5,454 nucleotides of DNA, from assembly GCA_002403515.1 (NCBI GenBank), contig DHHZ01000118.1:1-5454 (forward strand), in the 5' to 3' direction. Made by a program: the position numbers and the translations under genes. The notes under the pieces are model-generated. The model was not told where the DNA came from and ran no database searches. It was given only the letters and a program-made list of their open reading frames with translations. The number at the start of each line of letters is the position of its first letter. Position 1 is the first letter of the stretch. Source of the DNA: Legionellales bacterium UBA4759 (GTDB taxonomy: Bacteria; Pseudomonadota; Gammaproteobacteria; Legionellales; Legionellaceae). This document shows, piece by piece, positions 1 to 5,454 of this stretch.

Positions 1-1898
1 AGCTTTTAGTAGATGATGATTATTTTCAGTTGTTCAAAATCTTGTATGTACATCATCAAGAGGACATGTTTATTCGATCTTTAAATGAATATAAACATTT
101 TGCTTTGGCATTGAGTTTATTAACACTTGAGCAACGTTTTTCTTTAGTACATGAATTACCACAAATCTTAAGCTTGATACAAAGGCAACAAAAATATCTA
201 AGTCAAGCCATAGCAGGCATGGACTATGAGATGCTTTGCGTTTGGTTGACTGCAGGCCCCAATATATTGTCTTTACAGCAAGGAAATACAAGTTATTTGC
301 AGCTTTTTTTAAGTGCATTGGATGAAAAAAAACGTCCTCAGTTCATCCAAGAAACCAAGCTTATCGAAGAAAATATAGCCTATCCAGAGTCATTGAAAAT
401 GTTATTTGATATGTTATCGACAGAATTTCTTTTTGAGAGTTTATTGGCAATGGATAGTCATTATCAAATACCTTTGGCTTTTCGACTGGTGGAAAAACCA
501 GCGTTGTTTAAAAATATTTTTAATCGTTTTTGTACAGATAAAAAAACCTTACTTATTGAAAAAACTGATGCACAAGGACAAACGATATTTTTCTGGACTT
601 ATCATGCTCAAACGCTAGAGCTTTTGCTGGCTTGTATTCCACTGTCCCAACGATTTGATTATATTACCCATAAAAATCATCAGGGATTTAATCTATTGAA
701 GGGTTTTTTGTACCTTCCCAAAGCATTGCGTTCGGTGTTTGCAATGATACCATCAGAGCGTCATCAGGATTTATTAAATAGTCATGTCAGTGATGAAACT
801 ACTTTGGCGCAAACATTGTTAAACTACCCGAAGTCCATGAAGTCAAGTTTTGAAATTTTGTCATGGGAAATTCAAAAATCATGGTTAATGTCTCATGATG
901 CTTTATTTGTTTTTTTAGAAAAGCCGAGCTATTTGTCTTGGTGGTTAACAAGAATTCCCGACGAAGATGTTTTAGAATTGCTAGAGCAAGTCAATTCAGA
1001 GGGTAAAACTTTAATATTAAAAGCATTTGAATATCCTCTGGCTGTCGTTATTTTAATGCAAAATTTACCTTATGCGTTATTTAAAGAGAAAATAATCAAT
1101 TTATATGCTCAAGGTTTTGATGTTTTGCATCAGTTGGCGTTAAAGGGTGGCTTATTGCCTTTACTTCAACAATTAAACACCAAAGACACTCTATTTTTTT
1201 TCACAATAAAAAATCATCAAGATATATCTTTGTGGGAATTATTGGTTGAGGACTTTGATGATTTAAGAAAATTTATTCGTTGTATCATGCCGGCAAAACG
1301 TTTTGAATTATTTACCCAAGAGCACCAAAATCAACCTTTGATAAAAAAACAATTGCCACATCTTTCTGAAATCCTTGGATGGATTGCACCTAAGCAAAAA
1401 ACCTTATTTTTGATGCACCGATATCAAAATTATCCATCTGTATTTTGGCTTGCTGAAGATGCGCTTTCATGTTTATCTTGGCTTGAGTTATTGGAGCAAT
1501 CGCATCGTTTACATATCCTACTTCAAGAAAATGAAGAAGGAGTCAGTTTATTTGATAAAATGTTTTCATCAGACAATCATGCTTTGGGCGCATTTAATCT
1601 TTTAACGCTAGATGAACAAATTCAACTGTTGAATTCAAAACGAGCGTTGTTGTATCAATACCCTCAAAAATCAGCGAGTATTTTGCAACAACAATTACTC
1701 AGTCATTTAGAAACATTAAAAACAATACACCCAGAACCCTCGATTTTCTCTTGGCGGTTTTTTTGCTACGCTCATCCATTGTATCGAGAAATCAAATCGC
1801 ATTTGGATGAATTACAACAAGGTAAAAATTTGGAGAGCATCTTAGAGAGCATTCTTGGTATGAACAAAGAATGCTCTGGCCCAAATCTAATTAGATAG
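1..1898 (+). CDS. Divergent ankyrin-like helical-repeat protein, 5' partial
   Basis: I do not recognise a named family. The frame is open to the left edge (first complete codon at base 3), so the N-terminus is missing. A TTG at 30 and an ATG at 66 are possible internal starts, but neither has a well-spaced ribosome site. Counting from the TTG, 622 residues are visible. Residues ~115-555 form about a dozen units of 32-38 residues. The loose pattern is a hydrophobic helix with a 'YP..L' turn, a second helix ending in 'iP' or similar, then 'r..ll', then a polar loop often containing G. Unit starts lie near 147, 185, 221, 257, 290, 327, 364, 400, 436, 469 and 506. This resembles degenerate ankyrin-type alpha-solenoids common in Legionellales. 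No signal peptide, membrane segment or catalytic motif is visible. By eye the gene is more AT-rich than ruvB. A scaffold or secreted effector role is possible but is inference only. The end overlaps the convergent cupin gene by 8 bases. Confidence 0.87.
   Translation, partial: LLVDDDYFQLFKILYVHHQEDMFIRSLNEYKHFALALSLLTLEQRFSLVHELPQILSLIQRQQKYLSQAIAGMDYEMLCVWLTAGPNILSLQQGNTSYLQLFLSALDEKKRPQFIQETKLIEENIAYPESLKMLFDMLSTEFLFESLLAMDSHYQIPLAFRLVEKPALFKNIFNRFCTDKKTLLIEKTDAQGQTIFFWTYHAQTLELLLACIPLSQRFDYITHKNHQGFNLLKGFLYLPKALRSVFAMIPSERHQDLLNSHVSDETTLAQTLLNYPKSMKSSFEILSWEIQKSWLMSHDALFVFLEKPSYLSWWLTRIPDEDVLELLEQVNSEGKTLILKAFEYPLAVVILMQNLPYALFKEKIINLYAQGFDVLHQLALKGGLLPLLQQLNTKDTLFFFTIKNHQDISLWELLVEDFDDLRKFIRCIMPAKRFELFTQEHQNQPLIKKQLPHLSEILGWIAPKQKTLFLMHRYQNYPSVFWLAEDALSCLSWLELLEQSHRLHILLQENEEGVSLFDKMFSSDNHALGAFNLLTLDEQIQLLNSKRALLYQYPQKSASILQQQLLSHLETLKTIHPEPSIFSWRFFCYAHPLYREIKSHLDELQQGKNLESILESILGMNKECSGPNLIR
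1830..1853 (+). repeat. 12-base tandem duplication near the 3' end of the repeat-protein gene
   Basis: Two adjacent 12-base copies, 1830-1841 and 1842-1853, differ at only two third-codon positions. They encode LESI twice (LESILESIL). The second copy also supplies most of the left arm of the hairpin at 1846-1877. It looks like a small in-frame duplication in the C-terminal helix. Confidence 0.7.
1846..1877. repeat. 11-bp perfect inverted repeat between convergent genes
   Basis: AGAGCATTCTT (1846-1856) pairs perfectly with AAGAATGCTCT (1867-1877) across a 10-base loop. It lies inside the last codons of the repeat-protein gene and 13 bases beyond the stop of the convergent cupin gene. The position suits transcription termination or 3' mRNA protection for the minus-strand transcript. 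However, no T-run follows directly on either strand, so it is not a textbook intrinsic terminator. Confidence 0.55.
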
Positions 1899-2334
1899 GT
1901 TCATCTTCTTTGACTTTAAAAATGACATCTGGCATGTCACGTTGTGAATAAACACTCATGAGTTTTAGTGGTTTATCCTTACTAAGATTGATGACATTAT
2001 GAGGGGTGCCTAAGGGGACAAAAACCATGTCACCAGTTTTCACCATATGTTCTTTTTGATTGAGTATAACCTTGCCTTGGCCGCCGATGATGAATATCAC
2101 CTGATCAAAAGCATGGTTTTCCATACCCACTTCATTATTGGGATTGGTTTGCGGTGAAACAGACATCATCACCACTTGAGCTTCTTCACCCGTTGCAAGC
2201 GGAACTTTCCAGTTCTCATTGAATCGTCCTTTATCAAATGCATGGTGTACTACCATGGGTTCGATAGTTTCACAAAATGCTTTTGGTAAGAATAAGGCAG
2301 TTAATAAAATAATCAATAATTTAATTTTTCGCAT
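1891..2334 (-). CDS. Exported small cupin-domain protein
   Basis: This 147-residue protein has a typical Sec signal peptide: a K/R-containing start, a hydrophobic core at about residues 6-16, and a likely cut after Cys21 (A-F-C|E). It is therefore probably periplasmic or secreted. The rest is a single cupin beta-barrel. Motif 1 spans about residues 70-87 (G70, E72, H74, Q78, then GGQG), and motif 2 is GDMVFVPLGTPHNVIN at 101-116 with H112. E72, H74, Q78 and H112 are the expected metal ligands. The form 'GMExH...DQ' followed by 'PxGxxHNxIN' matches small cupins that bind a metal, but their substrates are mostly unknown, so no reaction is assigned. AAGAG lies about 7 bases before the ATG as a weak ribosome site. 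The lipase-like gene lies 74 bases upstream on the same strand, so the two may be cotranscribed. The stop lies within the end of the convergent repeat-protein gene. Confidence 0.88.
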   Translation of the reverse strand: MRKIKLLIILLTALFLPKAFCETIEPMVVHHAFDKGRFNENWKVPLATGEEAQVVMMSVSPQTNPNNEVGMENHAFDQVIFIIGGQGKVILNQKEHMVKTGDMVFVPLGTPHNVINLSKDKPLKLMSVYSQRDMPDVIFKVKEDEPI

Positions 2335-2408
2335 ATGAGTCTCTTGTTAATCTTTATAAATTAAGTCTAGGCAGAAATTTAGAAAATTGCATAATAAAAA
2401 TTTGTTTA
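2335..2408 (-). promoter_or_regulatory. Short AT-rich spacer between lipase and cupin genes
   Basis: This 74-base spacer is very AT-rich. Read on the minus strand it contains TATAAA (2358-2353) and a TAATTT further upstream, but no -35 element at good spacing for TATAAA. A weak cupin promoter is possible, and read-through from the lipase gene is equally possible. I found no hairpin with a T-run that would end the lipase transcript here. Confidence 0.2.
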
Positions 2409-3473
2409 TCATGGGGCTGAACGAGACGACATTGTCTTCATTTCAGTTGTTTTTTCTTCAAGATAATGTTTTGGAATGAGTTTACGAAGTTCTAAAAGTA
2501 TTTTTTCAGATTCTGTTCCATGTACACTTTTCAATGCGGACTCTATTTTTTCATTGATAATACTGTAATTTATTATACCTGAAGTTCGGCTGCTAATTTC
2601 TTGCTGGAGTTTTTGTAAGACGAGTAAATTTTTCATGCCCAAGCGTGATGATGAAAAAAATTGTTTATTTATACGACATTCATAAGAGTGCACCATGCCT
2701 TGAATATTTTCTTTTAAAACATCCATTGGGTTTGAGGATACAGGTGTGTTTTTAACAGAACTCGGCAAACTTTGGTCCATGGCCCAAAGCATATGTGCAT
2801 CCACAATATTGCTTATATCTGATCTAAAACTGAAGATATTGCCTAAATAATTTTGGGTATTGGTAGAGCTTATCGGATCATTTGAGAGTCTAATATTAAC
2901 GCACTTATTTTCTAAGATAGCATTACTATTAATATCTTTTGCTACTTTTTTAGCTGTTTCCTTAGAAAAAGGAGCTGGATTGAAAGTTCTAACCGCTGCA
3001 ACAGCGCATGGAAGATTCTCTTTTTCATGCGCTTTTGTACCCACATATGTTGCAATATGGCCACCTAAGGAATGTCCAGTTAGAATAATTTCACGACCAG
3101 GATTTTCCTTTTTGATTTGTTGATAGAATTCCCAGGCGCCATCAAGTTGATGTTGTGCAGCCAAACCACTTCGCATGATAGAAACATCACTTTGAATATC
3201 AGCCCAAGTTTTAGTTCCACGAAATGAAATCACAATCGGTCCATTGTCCAAAGGTTTGAGTGCAATAGCGGCTAAACCAGTTTCTGATTGACCACCTTCG
3301 GTCTTTGGCTTCACACCAGCAATTTGATGATATCCTGCTTTTGTAATTTCAGCATGTGATTTTAATTTAATATTTGGATCTTCTTCAATGGTAGGGTCAA
3401 TTAGACCAGAGTTATCAATTCGATAACTCAATTGACAGGCATGTAATAGAATACCAATAGTACATTTTGCCAT
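2409..3473 (-). CDS. Class 3 lipase-like alpha/beta hydrolase without signal peptide
   Basis: This 354-residue serine hydrolase has the class 3 lipase layout. An N-terminal helix (LLHACQLSYR) is followed by the oxyanion strand VISFRGTKTWAD (about 81-92), the nucleophile elbow GHSLGG (133-138, Ser135), FNPAP (164-168), an acid residue in LSNDPIS (probably Asp199), and a His in DAHMLW (His227). The Ser-Asp-His triad therefore appears complete. The family cleaves acyl esters of lipids; the actual substrate is unknown. About 110 residues after the fold (about 245-354) form a mostly helical tail ending in a Glu-rich, then Ser-rich terminus (Glu339, Glu340, Glu344). There is no Sec signal or membrane helix, so the protein is either cytosolic or exported by a specialised system. 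The start fits the family's usual N-terminal helix, although no clear ribosome site precedes it; the next Met is at residue 100, inside the core. The gene is divergent from ruvB and upstream of the cupin gene. Confidence 0.88.
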   Translation of the reverse strand: MAKCTIGILLHACQLSYRIDNSGLIDPTIEEDPNIKLKSHAEITKAGYHQIAGVKPKTEGGQSETGLAAIALKPLDNGPIVISFRGTKTWADIQSDVSIMRSGLAAQHQLDGAWEFYQQIKKENPGREIILTGHSLGGHIATYVGTKAHEKENLPCAVAAVRTFNPAPFSKETAKKVAKDINSNAILENKCVNIRLSNDPISSTNTQNYLGNIFSFRSDISNIVDAHMLWAMDQSLPSSVKNTPVSSNPMDVLKENIQGMVHSYECRINKQFFSSSRLGMKNLLVLQKLQQEISSRTSGIINYSIINEKIESALKSVHGTESEKILLELRKLIPKHYLEEKTTEMKTMSSRSAP

Positions 3474-3633
3474 AGTTGAAATACATATTAATAAGTAGTA
3501 TTAACTTTATTTTAGACTAATATTGTTCCTTGTGTTTATTTTCATAACATTGTTGTTGTCACTTCGCGTAAATCGATTTTTTTATACTGGGCGCTATGTT
3601 AAAATCGATTAGATTCTAAGAATGGAAAAAAAA
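3474..3633. promoter_or_regulatory. Divergent promoter region, lipase gene / ruvB
   Basis: This region must hold the start signals for the minus-strand lipase gene and the plus-strand ruvB operon. On the plus strand, TTGTCA (3556-3561) is a good -35 match, but the best -10, TATACT (3583-3588), is 21 bases away, which is too long for a standard sigma-70 promoter. TATGTT (3595-3600) is another weak -10. On the minus strand the 60 bases before the lipase ATG are almost all A/T, with several TATTAA-like hexamers and no convincing pair. I see no LexA box (CTGT-N8-ACAG). Confidence 0.35.
3571..3610. repeat. Paired palindromes AATCGATT forming a 10-bp inverted repeat upstream of ruvB
   Basis: AATCGATT occurs at 3571-3578 and 3603-3610. 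Each copy is itself a palindrome and they are 32 bases apart, about three helical turns. With flanking bases, AATCGATTTT (3571-3580) is the exact reverse complement of AAAATCGATT (3601-3610), separated by 20 bases that include the candidate -10 sequences. This could be an operator pair or a leader hairpin for ruvB. No known regulator is assigned. Confidence 0.5.
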
Positions 3634-4641
3634 ATGATTGAACACGACAGGATTATTAGCAACCAAACAACCGCTACTGAAGAGGCATTTGATAGGGCTA
3701 TTCGTCCTGTCAGTCTTGATGAATACATGGGTCAAGAATCAGTCTGCCATCAACTAAAAATTTTTATTAAAGCCGCATTGCAACGTCGTGAGCCACTTGA
3801 TCATGTTTTATTATTTGGCCCCCCAGGATTGGGCAAAACAACATTGGCCAATATTGTTGCGCATGAAATGGGTGTTAGCATTCGACAAACATCTGGTCCT
3901 GTTTTAGAAAAACCCGGCGATATTGCCGCTCTACTGACCAACTTACAAGAAAATGATGTATTGTTTATTGATGAAATCCACCGATTAAGTCCTGTGATTG
4001 AAGAAGTCTTATATCCTGCCATGGAAGATTATAAATTAGACATTATGATTGGTGAGGGGCCTGCAGCTCGAAGTATCAAATTAGATTTACCACCTTTTAC
4101 TTTAGTCGGTGCGACCACAAGAGCTGGTTCTTTAACTTCGCCTTTACGCGATCGCTTTGGGATTGTGCAACGATTAGAGTTTTACAGTGTTGAAAACTTG
4201 GTAAAAATTCTTACCCGATCAGCGCGTTTGTTACAAGTACCTGCCGATGAATTGGGTATCGTTGAAATTGCCAGAAGGGCGCGTGGTACACCGCGTATTG
4301 CCAATCGGATATTACGCCGAGTTCGTGATTTTGCCCAAGTTGAGGCGCAAGGCACCATTACGCAATCAATCGCACGTTCTGCTTTGGATTTATTACAGGT
4401 GGATGAAGAGGGTTTTGATATCATGGATAGAAAATTACTCTTGGCCGTTATTGAGCGTTTTGCAGGAGGCCCTGTTGGTTTAGAAAGTGTTGCCGCTGCA
4501 ATTGGTGAAGAAAAAAATACCATCGAAGATGTTTTAGAGCCTTTTTTAATTCAACAGGGTTTTTTAATGCGAACCCCAAGAGGGCGTGTTGCCACCGAAA
4601 AATCTTACCAGCATTTTGGAATAACGAGCAAGGTGACATGA
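3634..4641 (+). CDS. ruvB: Holliday junction branch migration helicase RuvB
   Basis: RuvB is the AAA+ ATPase that, with RuvA, drives branch migration of Holliday junctions in recombinational repair. An ATG at 3622 would add MEKK, but the ATG at 3634 gives MIEHDRIIS, matching the E. coli start MIEADRLIS. It also has a GGA 7 bases upstream, so I choose it (335 residues; E. coli RuvB has 336). From this Met the landmarks fall at the E. coli positions: Walker A GPPGLGKT 62-69 (Lys68), Walker B FIDEIH (Asp113, Glu114), sensor 1 GATTR 159-163, arginine finger Arg174 in SPLRDRFG, and sensor 2 RGTPR at 217-221 (Arg217). The C-terminal winged-helix has RTPRGR at 313-318. All key residues are present. 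ruvA is not directly upstream; the divergent lipase gene is. The stop overlaps the ybgC start (ATGA), indicating an operon. Confidence 0.98.
   Translation: MIEHDRIISNQTTATEEAFDRAIRPVSLDEYMGQESVCHQLKIFIKAALQRREPLDHVLLFGPPGLGKTTLANIVAHEMGVSIRQTSGPVLEKPGDIAALLTNLQENDVLFIDEIHRLSPVIEEVLYPAMEDYKLDIMIGEGPAARSIKLDLPPFTLVGATTRAGSLTSPLRDRFGIVQRLEFYSVENLVKILTRSARLLQVPADELGIVEIARRARGTPRIANRILRRVRDFAQVEAQGTITQSIARSALDLLQVDEEGFDIMDRKLLLAVIERFAGGPVGLESVAAAIGEEKNTIEDVLEPFLIQQGFLMRTPRGRVATEKSYQHFGITSKVT
4630..4636 (+). promoter_or_regulatory. Ribosome binding site of ybgC inside ruvB
   Basis: AAGGTGA in the last ruvB codons lies directly before the ATG at 4638. The AAGG core is 4 bases from the start, slightly short, but the ATGA overlap makes coupled re-initiation after the ruvB stop likely. 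Confidence 0.5.
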
Positions 4642-5021
4642 TACAATACCGCGTATACATCGAAGACACGGATATGATGGGTGTTGTCTTCTATGCTAAC
4701 TATTTAAAGTTTTTTGAAAGGGCGCGTACGGAGTGGTTGCGCTCTCATGGTTTTAATTTGTCAGATTTGATAAAAGAAGATACAATGTTTGCTGTTCGAC
4801 ATGTCGATATTGAGTATATTTCTCCAGCTCGAATTGATGATGTTTTAATTATTGAAACAGAGGTTGAGCAAACAGGCTTTTGTCAGTTACAATTTAAGCA
4901 AAAAATGATGCTACAAGACCAAAAGCTCGTTGCAAAAGCTTGTGTGGATGTAGTTTGTGTCAATCAAAAAATGATGCCACGACGGTTACCACGTCGAATT
5001 GGTGAGGAGTGTTTCAAATGA
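4638..5021 (+). CDS. ybgC: Tol-Pal associated acyl-CoA thioesterase YbgC
   Basis: This is a 127-residue single hot-dog-fold thioesterase of the 4HBT/YbgC family. The N-terminal signature IEDTDMMGVVFYANYLKFFERARTEWLR starts at residue 8. Asp12 aligns with the catalytic Asp of 4-hydroxybenzoyl-CoA thioesterase. The E. coli 'VVYH' is 'VVFY' here; an aromatic residue in place of that His is common in homologues, so loss of activity is not implied. The C-terminal VDVVCVNQKMMPRRLP is also typical. Known family members hydrolyse acyl-CoA thioesters in the cytoplasm and are almost always encoded first in the tol-pal cluster; the exact physiological substrate is not settled. The start overlaps the ruvB stop and the stop overlaps the tolQ start, each by 4 bases, so translation is probably coupled. 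The length is near the usual ~130 residues. Confidence 0.95.
   Translation: MIQYRVYIEDTDMMGVVFYANYLKFFERARTEWLRSHGFNLSDLIKEDTMFAVRHVDIEYISPARIDDVLIIETEVEQTGFCQLQFKQKMMLQDQKLVAKACVDVVCVNQKMMPRRLPRRIGEECFK
5001..5009 (+). promoter_or_regulatory. Ribosome binding site of tolQ inside ybgC
   Basis: GGTGAGGAG contains a strong AGGAG core, 8 bases before the ATG at 5018. This is the best ribosome site in the window and it fixes the tolQ start. It suggests TolQ is made at a higher rate than coupling alone would give. Confidence 0.75.
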
Positions 5022-5454
5022 GTGCACCGACAAGTGTGATAGGTTATTTCTTACAAGCAGGTTGGGTTGTTAAATCAGTGATGATGATTCTGATGGCCGC
5101 TTCCATCGTTTCATGGGGATTAATTATTCAGCGCGCTTTCTTCTTTAAACAAAAATCAGCCGATTATCAAAGTTTCAATCGTCGATTTTGGGGAAGTACC
5201 GATTTAACTCGTTTGTTTTCTGATGTAGATAATAATATTGAAACACGCTTTGGTATTGCTGCAATTTTTCATGCAGGGTTTAAAGAACTTTTGCGTTTGC
5301 GCCAACAAAGTACTCGTTCCTTAGAAACTATTCAACGTGTGATGCAAATTAGTTATGCCAAAGAAGCAGAAGCGCTAGAACAACATTTGGGGGTATTTGC
5401 TTCAATTGGTTCCTTGGCTCCTTATATTGGATTATTCGGGACTGTTTGGGGGAT
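5018..5454 (+). CDS. tolQ: Tol-Pal system proton-channel protein TolQ, 3' partial
   Basis: The first 145 residues of TolQ are present; the gene continues past the right edge. TolQ is an inner-membrane protein that with TolR forms the proton-driven stator powering TolA. The complex is needed for outer-membrane constriction at division and for envelope stability. The visible part has a short periplasmic start, a first transmembrane helix at about residues 17-38 (VVKSVMMILMAASIVSWGLII), a cytoplasmic stretch rich in basic residues and helices (about 39-122), and the start of the second helix at about 125. The segment ASIGSLAPYIGLFGTVWG (128-145) is the highly conserved TolQ/ExbB/MotA signature, and its neighbour ybgC favours TolQ over ExbB. 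The start is set by a strong AGGAG site and the 4-base ATGA overlap with ybgC. tolR, tolA, tolB and pal would be expected downstream. Confidence 0.96.
   Translation, partial: MSAPTSVIGYFLQAGWVVKSVMMILMAASIVSWGLIIQRAFFFKQKSADYQSFNRRFWGSTDLTRLFSDVDNNIETRFGIAAIFHAGFKELLRLRQQSTRSLETIQRVMQISYAKEAEALEQHLGVFASIGSLAPYIGLFGTVWG

Noticed and set aside
1194..1201. Run of eight T in the repeat-protein gene as a frameshift or terminator signal
   Set aside because: The frame continues cleanly with repeat pattern on both sides and no stem precedes the run.
2268..2334. Possible lipoprotein signal on the cupin (Cys21)
   Set aside because: The residues before the Cys are P-K-A-F, which do not fit a lipobox (L-[ASTVI]-[GAS]-C); ordinary signal peptidase cleavage is more likely.
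2860..3123. Open frame of 87 codons on the plus strand inside the lipase gene
   Set aside because: It is antisense to the lipase catalytic core, where the minus-strand frame carries GHSLGG and the oxyanion motif.
3485..3505. TTAA repeats before the lipase gene resembling a PmrA-type box
   Set aside because: The two TTAA cores are 13 bases apart rather than the expected ~11 and the surroundings are uniformly AT-rich, so chance is the simpler explanation.
4182..4523. Open frame of 113 codons on the minus strand inside ruvB
   Set aside because: It is fully antisense to the well-conserved RuvB coding region and its translation shows no recognisable domain.
4655..4710. VVFY in place of VVYH in YbgC as a sign of a dead enzyme
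   Set aside because: The catalytic Asp is kept and aromatic residues at that position are common among active-looking homologues.

Overview
The window looks like chromosome of an AT-rich gammaproteobacterium. RuvB and TolQ read like gammaproteobacterial proteins, and the tight order ruvB-ybgC-tolQ is the classic start of the gammaproteobacterial Tol-Pal locus. The left half holds three less conserved genes: a helical-repeat protein, an exported cupin, and a signal-less lipase with a glutamate-rich tail. That mix suggests a Legionellales-type, host-associated bacterium. This placement is inference from gene style; no species can be named from the sequence alone.

Layout. (1) Bases 1-1898, + strand: the 3' part of a large protein built from divergent ~36-residue, ankyrin-like helical repeats. 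Its frame is open through the left edge, so the true start lies outside. (2) Bases 1891-2334, - strand: a small cupin with a signal peptide. It converges on the repeat gene and overlaps its end by 8 bases. (3) Bases 2409-3473, - strand: a class 3 lipase-like serine hydrolase, 74 bases upstream of the cupin gene in transcriptional order. (4) Bases 3474-3633: a divergent intergenic region carrying two palindromic AATCGATT elements 32 bases apart. (5) Bases 3634-5454, + strand: ruvB, ybgC and tolQ, joined by two 4-base ATGA overlaps; tolQ runs off the right edge.

How the genes work together. RuvB is the motor of Holliday-junction branch migration. YbgC and TolQ belong to the envelope/cell-division Tol-Pal system, and the overlaps imply one translationally coupled operon. 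The three left-hand genes look like accessory cargo. The lipase and the repeat protein are the best candidates for host-directed or otherwise novel functions, but nothing shows that they form a system together. I saw no tRNA, rRNA, CRISPR array, insertion sequence or phage gene.
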